From contig JAUNJW010000011.1 in the NCBI GenBank assembly GCA_030533035.1, positions 2,609 to 16,887 of the forward strand: a stretch of 14,279 nucleotides of DNA. The letters run 5' to 3'. Positions 6,599 through 14,279 of this stretch are shown piece by piece. Source of the DNA: Erysipelotrichaceae bacterium (GTDB taxonomy: Bacteria; Bacillota_I; Bacilli_A; Erysipelotrichales; Erysipelotrichaceae). The position numbers and the translations under genes are program-made. Numbering within the stretch: the stretch's first letter is position 1; each line of letters opens with the position of its first letter. The notes beneath the pieces were generated by a model that ran no database searches, had not been told where the DNA came from, and was given only the letters and a program-made list of their open reading frames with translations.

Positions 6599-8443
6599 TT
6601 ACGTTCTTGGATGCGTCGGCACCGGCGGACCGGATTTCTCAGGCTTCTCATCAAGAAGATTGGTCAGGCGGTCATAATACTTTTCATGCGCGTCTCTGTA
6701 GCGCAGGTTGAAGTATTCATCCTTGCCGGTATGCAGATTGTAGATATAATCGTGGGCCTGGTCAGCCAGTTCCGGATGGACACGGGCAATCGTCGCAAGA
6801 CCGACATTGGAACATGTATCGGAAATACGCTCCATATCATGCAGCACATCCATGAAGTCCGTGCCGGCAGTGACCGAACAGAGACCTTTGGAAAGTCTGG
6901 ACAGGTGGTTCTTTCTCATAATGTCAACCATGTCGTCGACAACTTCTTCATAAGGCTCAATATTGTAGGCCGCGTCAACATCCCTGTTCCGGAATGTCTT
7001 CTCTGTTTCATCCAGGATCCTGCACAGGATTTCATCGAGCACATCCAGTTCGCTGATTGCCGTCTCGGAAAGCTTTACATCCTTGCGGTAAAGATCCCTT
7101 GCGGTTTCGCAGATATTGGTGGCGTAATCACCGAGCCGCTCGAATTCAACGACAACCTTGTAATACTGGTTGATGATGGCGACGTGATAGGACGCGTTCA
7201 GCTCAGCCGACAGCTGGGCGATATAGTTGGACACACGGTCGGCAAGAAGATCGATGTTCTCCTCTTCGGCGTTGATTTCCTCCGCTGTCTTTTCGTCATA
7301 GTTCCGCAGCAGAGCCGACGCTTTCTCGATATTTGAACGGGAAGCGTAGAACATTGCCAGCAGGGCGTCATAGCAGCTGCGCAGGGCCAGCGCCGGGGTG
7401 GAGATAAAGGCGGGGTTGAGGGCGTCGAGCTTGTCCTTGTATTTGTTTTCGACAGCCTGATCGTCCTTGACGATGCGGCAGGACAGCTTTTCGAGCAGTG
7501 AGACAAACGGCAGGATCACCAGGGCGCAGACGATATTGAAGACTGTATTGGTATCGGCGATGATACCGGAATTGACTTCTGTTTCCCAAAGGGCGTCAAT
7601 CAGTCCCATCTGCTTGACAATGAGGACGGTGATCACAACCAGAGCTGTTTTTACCAGGTTGTAGAGGATGTTGAAGATACCGACCCTCCTGGCGTCCGCC
7701 CGGGCGCCGATATAGCACACAATAGCGGTTGTGACGCAGTCGCCGAGATACACGCCGACGATGACGGCGTAGATCGCTTTCCACATCAGGCCGCCGGAAG
7801 CCGACAGCGCCTGCAGGATACCGATGGTTGCCGATGAGCTCTGCAGTATGAAGGCCACACCGGCACCGGCCGCATAGCCAAGCAGAGGATTGGAGCCAAG
7901 GCTCGCGAACAGGCTGTCGAAGACGCCGTTTTCAGAAAGGACATCCACCGCCGAGGTCATATTCAGCAGACCTGTGAACAGGATGCCGAAGCCGATGGCG
8001 ATATTGCCGATGGTTTTCGCGTTGCGGAAACGGTTGGTCATGATCAGGGTGATCCCGATGATCAGGGCAACCGGAGCCAGGGTTGACGGGGTAAACATCT
8101 TCAGCCAGCCGGCCGAGCCGTCGAGGTCAAGCAGACGGATAATCTGGCCGGTGACAGTTGTACCGACGTTGGCGCCGATGATAATGCCGAGTGACTGCCG
8201 CAGCGTGATAATACCGGCTGCCACAAGACCTGAGGTGATGACAATTGTCGCCGTGGAAGACTGGATGACTGCCGTTACCGCAGCGCCGAGCAGGAATGCC
8301 TTGACCGGGTTGTTGGTCACCATTTCCATCGCCCGTTTGAGCGTTCCGGATGAACTTTCCTTCAGACCGTCGCCCATTAAGCGCATGCCGTATAAGAACA
8401 ATGCCAGGCCTCCGAACAGGGACAGGACATCAAATATACTCAT
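6599..8443 (-). CDS. Na+/phosphate symporter family protein with PhoU-like C-terminal domain
   Basis: An inner-membrane transporter of the NptA/PF02690 type, expected to import inorganic phosphate with sodium. The 614-residue length fits two inverted Na/Pi repeats plus a PhoU-like tail. The repeat signatures are QSSTAT (61-66) and QSSSAT (201-206), the paired motifs that form the substrate site, and the first is followed by GANVGTTVTG (90-99). Hydrophobic segments fill about 1-330; residues 350-590 are hydrophilic helices like PhoU, a likely regulatory domain. The start has CGGAGA 11 nt upstream. No pst or pho gene is nearby, so this is a stand-alone unit. Export or efflux of phosphate has also been proposed for relatives and cannot be excluded. 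Confidence 0.93.
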   Translation of the reverse strand: MSIFDVLSLFGGLALFLYGMRLMGDGLKESSSGTLKRAMEMVTNNPVKAFLLGAAVTAVIQSSTATIVITSGLVAAGIITLRQSLGIIIGANVGTTVTGQIIRLLDLDGSAGWLKMFTPSTLAPVALIIGITLIMTNRFRNAKTIGNIAIGFGILFTGLLNMTSAVDVLSENGVFDSLFASLGSNPLLGYAAGAGVAFILQSSSATIGILQALSASGGLMWKAIYAVIVGVYLGDCVTTAIVCYIGARADARRVGIFNILYNLVKTALVVITVLIVKQMGLIDALWETEVNSGIIADTNTVFNIVCALVILPFVSLLEKLSCRIVKDDQAVENKYKDKLDALNPAFISTPALALRSCYDALLAMFYASRSNIEKASALLRNYDEKTAEEINAEEENIDLLADRVSNYIAQLSAELNASYHVAIINQYYKVVVEFERLGDYATNICETARDLYRKDVKLSETAISELDVLDEILCRILDETEKTFRNRDVDAAYNIEPYEEVVDDMVDIMRKNHLSRLSKGLCSVTAGTDFMDVLHDMERISDTCSNVGLATIARVHPELADQAHDYIYNLHTGKDEYFNLRYRDAHEKYYDRLTNLLDEKPEKSGPPVPTHPRT

Positions 8444-8468
8444 AATTTTTTATTCTCCGATTTTTATT

Positions 8469-8483
8469 GCCGTTTTCAACGGC
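8469..8483. repeat. small hairpin in the leader of the Na/Pi symporter
   Basis: GCCGTT and AACGGC (6-bp arms, 3-base loop) lie between the predicted transcript start (near 8484) and the ribosome binding site (8455-8458) of the minus-strand gene. No T run follows on either strand, so it does not look like a terminator. It could stabilise the mRNA 5' end. Confidence 0.35.
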
Positions 8484-8490
8484 TTCTCTC

Positions 8491-8496
8491 ATTCTA
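8491..8496 (-). promoter_or_regulatory. candidate -10 of the Na/Pi symporter promoter
   Basis: The minus strand reads TAGAAT (5 of 6 to TATAAT), about 47 nt upstream of the start codon. The best -35 candidate, AGTACA at 8520-8515, matches only 3 of 6 with an 18-nt spacer, so this is tentative. Confidence 0.35.
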
Positions 8497-8531
8497 CCTT
8501 ATTTTCCCGCTTCTTGTACTATCCTTGCGGG

Positions 8532-8547
8532 ATGTAAGCGCTGTCAT
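8532..8547. promoter_or_regulatory. cre-like site (CcpA operator)
   Basis: ATGTAAGCGCTGTCAT fits the catabolite-responsive element consensus WTGNAANCGNWNNCA at every fixed position and is partly palindromic, as cre sites are. It sits about 60 bp upstream of both divergent transcript starts, a position more often linked to activation than to roadblock repression by CcpA. The match is seen; CcpA binding is inferred. Confidence 0.6.
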
Positions 8548-8567
8548 TAAAAAATTTTAATTCCGGC

Positions 8568-8596
8568 AGGACAGACGGCCGCGGTTTCGGTAAAAT
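8568..8596 (+). promoter_or_regulatory. promoter of the MATE gene
   Basis: A -35 of AGGACA (8568-8573) and a -10 of TAAAAT (8591-8596) are 17 nt apart. The predicted start near 8603 leaves a leader of about 14 nt carrying GAGGTG (8607-8612) before the ATG at 8617. Confidence 0.6.
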
Positions 8597-8616
8597 ATGA
8601 ATCATTGAGGTGAAAA

Positions 8617-9978
8617 ATGACCCAGAAAGAGAACAAATTAGGAACCATGCCGGTCGGAAAACTGCTTGTCACCATGGCGGTTCCGATGATGTTATCATTC
8701 TTTATCCAGGCTTTATACAATATCGTCGATTCCATGTTCGTCGCGCAGATTTCGGAGAATTCCCTGACGGCCGTTTCGCTTGCCTACCCGATGCAGTCGA
8801 TCATGAATGCCATCGGCATCGGCACCGGCGTCGGCTTAAGCGCCTCACTGCCGCGGGCAATCGCGAGAAAGGATGAGGAACATGCCCACTCCCTGGCCAA
8901 TACAGGCATCTTTCTTGTGCTCTGCTATATTGCCGTATTTATTATTCTCGGACTGACATTTGTCAGGCCCTTCTATCATTTCCAGACAGATGTGCCCGAG
9001 ATTGTCGAAAGCGGAATCACCTATCTTTCCATTGTCTTTATCATCAGTGCCGGGGCTTTCTTCGGCACCTACTTTGAAAAGATGCTGACAAGCACCGGCA
9101 ACGCGTCCATGGCAATGATCTCACAGGCGGCCGGCGCGATATTCAATATTATCTTTGACCCGCTGCTGATCTTCGGCATCGGCCCGTTCCCGAAAATGGG
9201 AATCGCCGGCGCGGCCCTGGCCACGGTCATGGGGCAGATCCTGGCGGCAGGCATTGCCTTCTGGTTCAACATGAAGCGCAATGAATGGATTCAGATCAGA
9301 CTTGCGTGGATCCTGCATCCTTCCTGGAAAGCGGCGAAGGAAATCTATACCATCGGCATTCCCTCGATGATCACCATGGGACTGACATCGATGAGCTCCT
9401 TCTTCATCAACCAGATTTTCCTGCAGTACAGCACAACCGCCACTGCCGTTTACGGCATCTGGATGAAGCTGCAGAACTTCTGCTATATGCCCTCCTTCGG
9501 CATGAACAACGGCATGGTGCCGATCCTCTCCTACAACAGGGGCACAAGGCGCTATGACCGTGTCTGGCAGACCGTGCGCTACGCGCTGACTGTCATCCTG
9601 TCGCTGATGCTGGTGCTGACATTCGTCCTGGAATTCATCCCGGATGTGATCCTGCGGATGTTCAACGCGTCCGACAGCCTGATGGCCATCGGCATGACCG
9701 CCCTGCGCTTTGCCCTGGTCTCCCTGGTCTTCGGCGGCACATGCATTATCCTGACCAGCGCCATGCAGGCCCTGGGCCATGCCCGCTACACCCTGATTGT
9801 CAATATTCTCAGGGGCTTTGTCCTGCCGGTTTCCTCCTTCTTCCTGCTGTCCTCCCTGTTCCATGAACTGGCAAAGCTCTGGATCGCGATTCCGCTTTCG
9901 GACATGATCTGCTGCGCCATCTCAGTCTTCCTGTTTATAAAAATGAAAAAGAAGCTGTCCGCCGAGGCGGTCAGCTGA
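8617..9978 (+). CDS. MATE family efflux transporter
   Basis: A multidrug and toxic compound extrusion protein, expected to export cationic drugs or metabolites in exchange for Na+ or H+ across the cytoplasmic membrane. The 453 residues are the normal MATE length and fold into about 12 hydrophobic segments in two six-helix halves. The N-terminal block (LLVTMAVPMMLSFFIQALYN, then DSMFVAQ) and the later GIPSMITMGLTSMSSFFINQ are the matching first helices of the two halves. The bundle includes MQALGHARYT near residue 385. GAGGTG ends 4 nt before the ATG. It stands alone, with its own promoter and a terminator just after the stop, and a cre-like site upstream hints at sugar-dependent expression. 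The exported substrate is unknown. Confidence 0.93.
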   Translation: MTQKENKLGTMPVGKLLVTMAVPMMLSFFIQALYNIVDSMFVAQISENSLTAVSLAYPMQSIMNAIGIGTGVGLSASLPRAIARKDEEHAHSLANTGIFLVLCYIAVFIILGLTFVRPFYHFQTDVPEIVESGITYLSIVFIISAGAFFGTYFEKMLTSTGNASMAMISQAAGAIFNIIFDPLLIFGIGPFPKMGIAGAALATVMGQILAAGIAFWFNMKRNEWIQIRLAWILHPSWKAAKEIYTIGIPSMITMGLTSMSSFFINQIFLQYSTTATAVYGIWMKLQNFCYMPSFGMNNGMVPILSYNRGTRRYDRVWQTVRYALTVILSLMLVLTFVLEFIPDVILRMFNASDSLMAIGMTALRFALVSLVFGGTCIILTSAMQALGHARYTLIVNILRGFVLPVSSFFLLSSLFHELAKLWIAIPLSDMICCAISVFLFIKMKKKLSAEAVS

Positions 9979-9985
9979 ATACAGT

Positions 9986-10017
9986 AAGGGCCAGCCGTTT
10001 TCCCGGCTGACCCTTTT
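9986..10017. terminator. terminator after the MATE gene
   Basis: AAGGG-C-CAGCCG (9986-9997) pairs with CGGCTG-A-CCCTT (10004-10015) with one C/A mismatch and is followed by a short T run. On the minus strand the mismatch becomes a G/U pair, so it may also serve the 6-phospho-beta-glucosidase gene ending at 10030, although the T run on that side is poor. Confidence 0.8.
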
Positions 10018-10029
10018 CATATGTATCGG

Positions 10030-11553
<1,524 letters not shown>

Positions 11554-11560
11554 TATCATA

Positions 11561-11588
11561 TTTTCAAAACTGCATGATGGGGTATCAT
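11561..11588 (+). promoter_or_regulatory. promoter of ridA
   Basis: A -35 of TTTTCA (11561-11566) and a -10 of TATCAT (11583-11588) are separated by 16 nt. AAGGAG (11599-11604) follows close behind, 7 nt before the ATG. Confidence 0.5.
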
Positions 11589-11611
11589 AGGGATATCCAA
11601 GGAGAACAAAC

Positions 11612-11983
11612 ATGCAGAAAGTCAATTCCCCCGAAGCACCGGCCGCGATCGGTCCCTACTCCCACGCTTATATCACAGTAAACGGTCTTGTTTTCACTTC
11701 CGGCCAGATTCCGGCAAACCCGGACGGCAGCCCGATGGCAGAAGGCATTGAAGCCCAGGCAGAGCAGAGCTGCCGCAATGTCGGTGCGGTTCTCAAAGCC
11801 GCCGGCACTGATTATGATCATGTCATCAAGACCACATGTTTCCTGGCAGACATGGCAGACTTCGCGGTTTTCAACAAAGTCTACGAAAAGTATTTCACTT
11901 CCAAGCCCGCCCGCAGCTGTGTCGCGGTAAAGACACTGCCGGCCGGCGCCCTCTGTGAGATTGAGGCGATTGCGGAACTGTAA
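11612..11983 (+). CDS. ridA: RidA family 2-iminobutanoate/2-iminopropanoate deaminase
   Basis: Hydrolyses reactive imine/enamine intermediates released by PLP enzymes such as threonine dehydratase, protecting other PLP enzymes. The 123 residues are a complete RidA subunit, which forms trimers in the cytoplasm. The N-terminal IGPYSHA (13-19), the SGQIP turn (30-34), the key arginine R101 in KPARSCVAV (98-106, binding the substrate carboxylate) and C115/E118 in GALCEIEAIA are all present, so it belongs to the active RidA subgroup. AAGGAG 7 nt upstream fixes the start. It is a single-gene unit with its own terminator. Confidence 0.95.
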   Translation: MQKVNSPEAPAAIGPYSHAYITVNGLVFTSGQIPANPDGSPMAEGIEAQAEQSCRNVGAVLKAAGTDYDHVIKTTCFLADMADFAVFNKVYEKYFTSKPARSCVAVKTLPAGALCEIEAIAEL

Positions 11984-11993
11984 AACATGCAAA

Positions 11994-12024
11994 ACGGCCA
12001 CCCCGCGGTGACCGTCTTTTTTTT
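11994..12024. terminator. terminator between ridA and the aldo/keto reductase
   Basis: ACGG-C-CACC (11994-12002) pairs with GGTG-A-CCGT (12007-12015) across a CCGC loop, followed by eight T's (12017-12024). The single C/A mismatch becomes a G/U pair on the minus strand, where TTTT follows, so it likely serves both convergent genes. Confidence 0.88.
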
Positions 12025-12034
12025 CTCGGGATTC

Positions 12035-13027
12035 TTATTTCTTTGCGGCATGTCCGCCGAAGACATCGAAGCTCATTGTATCGAGTTTCGCGTCGATCGC
12101 AGCGATCTCTTCCGGTGTGATGACAATATTGCCGGCTTCGAAGTTGGCCTTGAGTCTTTCTATTTTCCGGGAACCGGGGATCGGGACAATGAACGGCTTC
12201 TTGCAGATCATCCATGCCAGGGAGAGCTGGGCCTGGGTGCAGTTCTTTTCAGCTGCCATCGCGCTTAACATGTCGAGAAGATCCTTCGCCTTGGCATAGC
12301 CTTCTTCTGTGTACTGCGGCATGTTGGTACGATAGTCCTGCTTTCCCTCAAACTTTGTATTGGGATTATAGGCGCCGGTCAGGAAGCCGTTGGCCATCGG
12401 TGAGAAAGCGACATAGGCAATATTGAGTTCTTCACAGACAGGGAAAATGGATTCATGCCATCTGGCCATCATGGAATAGCGGTTTTCAATCGCTGTGACA
12501 GGAGTGACCGCGTTGGCTCTTCTGAGATACTCCTCTGTTGTCTCGCTGATGCCCCAGTAACGGATCTTGCCTTCTTTAATCAGCTCACCCATTGTTTCAG
12601 CCACGGTTTCAGGCTCAACTTTGGGATCGATTCTGTGCTGATAATACAGGTCAACATAATCTGTTCCAAGTCTTTCCAGGGACTTCTCCAGGGACTTCCT
12701 GATTGTTTCAGGACCCGAATCAAGACGCAGGGATCTGTCAGGATTGTGGCTGACACCCATCTTGGTGGCGATGACAACCCTGTCACGGACGTCCTTCAGA
12801 GCCTTGCCGACAAGCTCTTCATTATAAGAAATGGAACCGTCGGGATAAACGCCTGTATAAGCTTCGGCGGTATCGAAGAAATCATAGCCGATATCATATG
12901 CCTCACGCAGTGTTTTCACGGATACTTCTTCCGGTACCGGATCGCCGGACGCATGGCTGAATCCCATGCAGCCAAGGCCCACCGGATTCACATAAAGGTC
13001 ACTGTTTCCAAGTCTTCTTTTCTCCAT
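12035..13027 (-). CDS. aldo/keto reductase
   Basis: NADPH-dependent reductase of carbonyl compounds (aldehydes, ketones), cytoplasmic, with a TIM-barrel fold. The 330 residues are the normal length. The catalytic tetrad is intact: D52 and Y57 in DFFDTAEAYTG, K89 in VIATKMG and H131 in YYQHRID. WGISETT and the cofactor-binding IPGSRKIERLKANFEA block near the C-terminus point to NADPH use. The sequence resembles the AKR group of YhdN/IolS-like stress reductases, but the physiological substrate cannot be told. AAGGAG (13042-13037) lies 9 nt upstream of the ATG. Confidence 0.94.
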   Translation of the reverse strand: MEKRRLGNSDLYVNPVGLGCMGFSHASGDPVPEEVSVKTLREAYDIGYDFFDTAEAYTGVYPDGSISYNEELVGKALKDVRDRVVIATKMGVSHNPDRSLRLDSGPETIRKSLEKSLERLGTDYVDLYYQHRIDPKVEPETVAETMGELIKEGKIRYWGISETTEEYLRRANAVTPVTAIENRYSMMARWHESIFPVCEELNIAYVAFSPMANGFLTGAYNPNTKFEGKQDYRTNMPQYTEEGYAKAKDLLDMLSAMAAEKNCTQAQLSLAWMICKKPFIVPIPGSRKIERLKANFEAGNIVITPEEIAAIDAKLDTMSFDVFGGHAAKK

Positions 13028-13056
13028 TGTAATGATCTCCTTCTCTGTACACTCAA

Positions 13057-13085
13057 AGTTTAAACGGCGCTGAAGGACTGATCAA
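13057..13085 (-). promoter_or_regulatory. promoter of the aldo/keto reductase gene
   Basis: On the minus strand a -35 of TTGATC (13085-13080) and a -10 of TAAACT (13062-13057) are exactly 17 nt apart. The transcript would start near 13050, about 23 nt before the ATG. An 8-bp palindrome, GTTTAAAC (13058-13065), overlaps the -10. Confidence 0.5.
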
Positions 13086-13133
13086 TTTGGATTGGTGAAG
13101 CATTTCATAAGTTAAAGTAATCAGATTCTGAAT

Positions 13134-13139
13134 TATACT
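13134..13139 (+). promoter_or_regulatory. candidate -10 of the S9 peptidase gene
   Basis: TATACT matches 5 of 6. The -35 region at 17 nt (GTTAAA, 13111-13116) is weak. A strong GGAGG (13149-13153) follows, 8 nt before the ATG at 13162. Confidence 0.45.
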
Positions 13140-13161
13140 GGACAGGACGGAGGTTTCACCG

Positions 13162-14279
13162 ATGAATCATATGAAAGAAAAATACATGGCTGCTGAAAAA
13201 CTGCTGCCATGGAATATAAAAGAGGCGGTTCTCAATGAAAGGCCGGAACCTGTCAAAACGGATGAGTCTCATTTTTTCTATAATATGCAGGAGCGCCGGG
13301 ACGGAAAAGTGATTACTTCATTCCGTCTGGTGAATACAGACGACGGAACTGAAAAAGATCTGTTTGACCATGCCCTGCTCTGTGAGAAGTTCAAAACCGA
13401 AGAAATTCCCTTTTCTTCATGTGAATATGAAAACGGGATCCTCACTTTTGAATATGAAGGCAGTGAATACAGCTGGGATACTGTATCGGATGAACTGAGC
13501 AGAAAAGAAAAAGAGGAAAAGAAACCTGTCTCCGTTTCTCCGGACGGATCCAGGGAAATCTTTGTCAGAGACTTCAATCTCTGGCTCAGGGACAGGGAAA
13601 CAGGAAAAGAAATCCGGCTTTCTTCTGACGGGGAAAAGGACAATGCCTACGGCAAATATGCCGAATACAGCGGTTATATCACCGAACGGGTCAAAGGAAA
13701 TCCGGAGATCCCGGATGTCCTGTGGTCGCCCGACAGCAGATATTTCCTGACAGTCCGCCTGGATCAGAGAAATGTCAAAGAGCTGTATATCCTGCAGTCC
13801 TATGATCAGGAAGGTTCTGATTCCATCCGGCCCCGGCTGATCACATACAAATGCGCCTTCCCGGAGGATGAAGTACTGCCGTTGGCTTACTGGTATATCG
13901 GAAACGCGGAAGAAGGAACACTCACAGAGACAGACGCACCCGCCCAGTGTGCCGGCGGTCCGCTTCTCAATCCTCATTTCGCCGATGCGAAATGGGCGGA
14001 CAATTCTGAATTTGTTTATCTCACCCATACGGAAAGAGCCAATAAAGCAGCTTCACTGGTTATCATCAATCGCGAAGGAAAAAGCGAAACTGTTATTCAT
14101 GAAACGGCAGATACTTTCCTGAATATTAAGACCTATGGCGAACTGGACGGCTTCGGTTCTTACGCGGCTTCCAATTGCATCACACAGGATGGCAGGACTG
14201 CTTTCTGGCAGAGTGAAAGAGACGGTTTTGCCCGGCTTTACAGATATGACGTGAAATCAGGGGAATGCCTGTATCCCAT
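13162..14279 (+). CDS. S9 family (DPP IV-like) peptidase, N-terminal part (cut by right edge)
   Basis: The frame is open from the ATG at 13162 to the window end, giving 372 residues of a protein that is usually about 680-750. What is visible is a DPP IV-type beta-propeller (PF00930-like), recognised by blade motifs such as VSPDGSREIFVRDFNLWLRD (residues about 121-140), LSSDGEKDNAYGKY and PDVLWSPDSRYFLTVRLDQ. The catalytic alpha/beta-hydrolase domain with Ser-Asp-His would lie beyond the edge and is not seen. Family members cleave X-Pro or other short peptides. No signal peptide or membrane segment is present, so the enzyme is probably cytoplasmic. The start is set by GGAGG 8 nt upstream; an in-frame ATG at 13171 is less well placed. 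Specificity is unknown. Confidence 0.82.
   Translation, partial: MNHMKEKYMAAEKLLPWNIKEAVLNERPEPVKTDESHFFYNMQERRDGKVITSFRLVNTDDGTEKDLFDHALLCEKFKTEEIPFSSCEYENGILTFEYEGSEYSWDTVSDELSRKEKEEKKPVSVSPDGSREIFVRDFNLWLRDRETGKEIRLSSDGEKDNAYGKYAEYSGYITERVKGNPEIPDVLWSPDSRYFLTVRLDQRNVKELYILQSYDQEGSDSIRPRLITYKCAFPEDEVLPLAYWYIGNAEEGTLTETDAPAQCAGGPLLNPHFADAKWADNSEFVYLTHTERANKAASLVIINREGKSETVIHETADTFLNIKTYGELDGFGSYAASNCITQDGRTAFWQSERDGFARLYRYDVKSGECLYP

Noticed and set aside
6548..7336. 262-codon plus-strand frame overlapping the 3' end of the Na/Pi gene
   Set aside because: It begins inside the terminator hairpin and is antisense to the PhoU-like domain; no support as a gene.
9121..9864. 247-codon minus-strand frame inside the MATE gene
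   Set aside because: Its Gln/Asp/Gly-rich translation is the complement of hydrophobic codons and looks like no real protein.
13050..13085. MerR-type 19-bp spacer promoter for the aldo/keto reductase
   Set aside because: The best -35/-10 pair has an ordinary 17-nt spacer and the only palindrome is the short GTTTAAAC at the -10.

Overview
The window suggests a low-to-mid GC Gram-positive bacterium of the Bacillota, plausibly a gut anaerobe of the Erysipelotrichales/Clostridia type. The reasons are the adjacent pcrA-ligA pair, strong AGGAGG-type ribosome binding sites, extended -10 promoters, a CcpA cre-like site, a 6-phospho-beta-glucosidase of GH1, and an M15/VanY-like protein with 'LGY-E-E' repeats. 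This placement is inference; no rRNA or marker gene is present to fix it.

Layout. On the minus strand, positions 1-3670 hold a DNA replication/repair operon: pcrA (UvrD-type helicase) followed 8 nt later by an unusual NAD-dependent DNA ligase, ligA, which runs off the left edge. A 132-bp divergent region with two extended -10 promoters separates it from a plus-strand operon (3803-6530). That operon has three genes joined by two 4-bp ATGA stop/start overlaps: a putative rRNA methyltransferase, an RluA-family pseudouridine synthase, and a membrane-anchored M15-type protein that has lost its zinc-binding residues. A long bidirectional terminator (about 6537-6586) separates it from a convergent Na/Pi symporter with a PhoU-like tail (minus, 6599-8443). 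A second divergent region carries a cre-like site and a promoter for a MATE efflux protein (plus, 8617-9978). That gene converges on a GH1 6-phospho-beta-glucosidase (minus, 10030-11499). A third divergent region, with a palindromic operator candidate, leads to a RidA-type deaminase (plus, 11612-11983), which converges on an aldo/keto reductase (minus, 12035-13027). A fourth divergent region leads to an S9 (DPP IV-like) peptidase cut by the right edge.

The right two thirds is therefore a run of mostly single-gene units in alternating orientation, each pair separated by either a divergent promoter region or a bidirectional terminator. The content is housekeeping and metabolism: DNA repair, rRNA modification, phosphate uptake, drug/metabolite efflux, beta-glucoside use, reactive imine removal, carbonyl reduction and peptide breakdown. 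I see no mobile element, tRNA, rRNA, CRISPR array or phage gene.

I found no clear undescribed multi-gene system. The observations most worth following are the apparently catalytically dead M15 protein coupled to two rRNA-modification genes, the divergent ligase lacking the motif IV lysine, the cre-like site between the phosphate symporter and MATE genes, and the long inverted repeat around the bglA promoter. Two real genes are open at the window edges: ligA (left) and the S9 peptidase (right).
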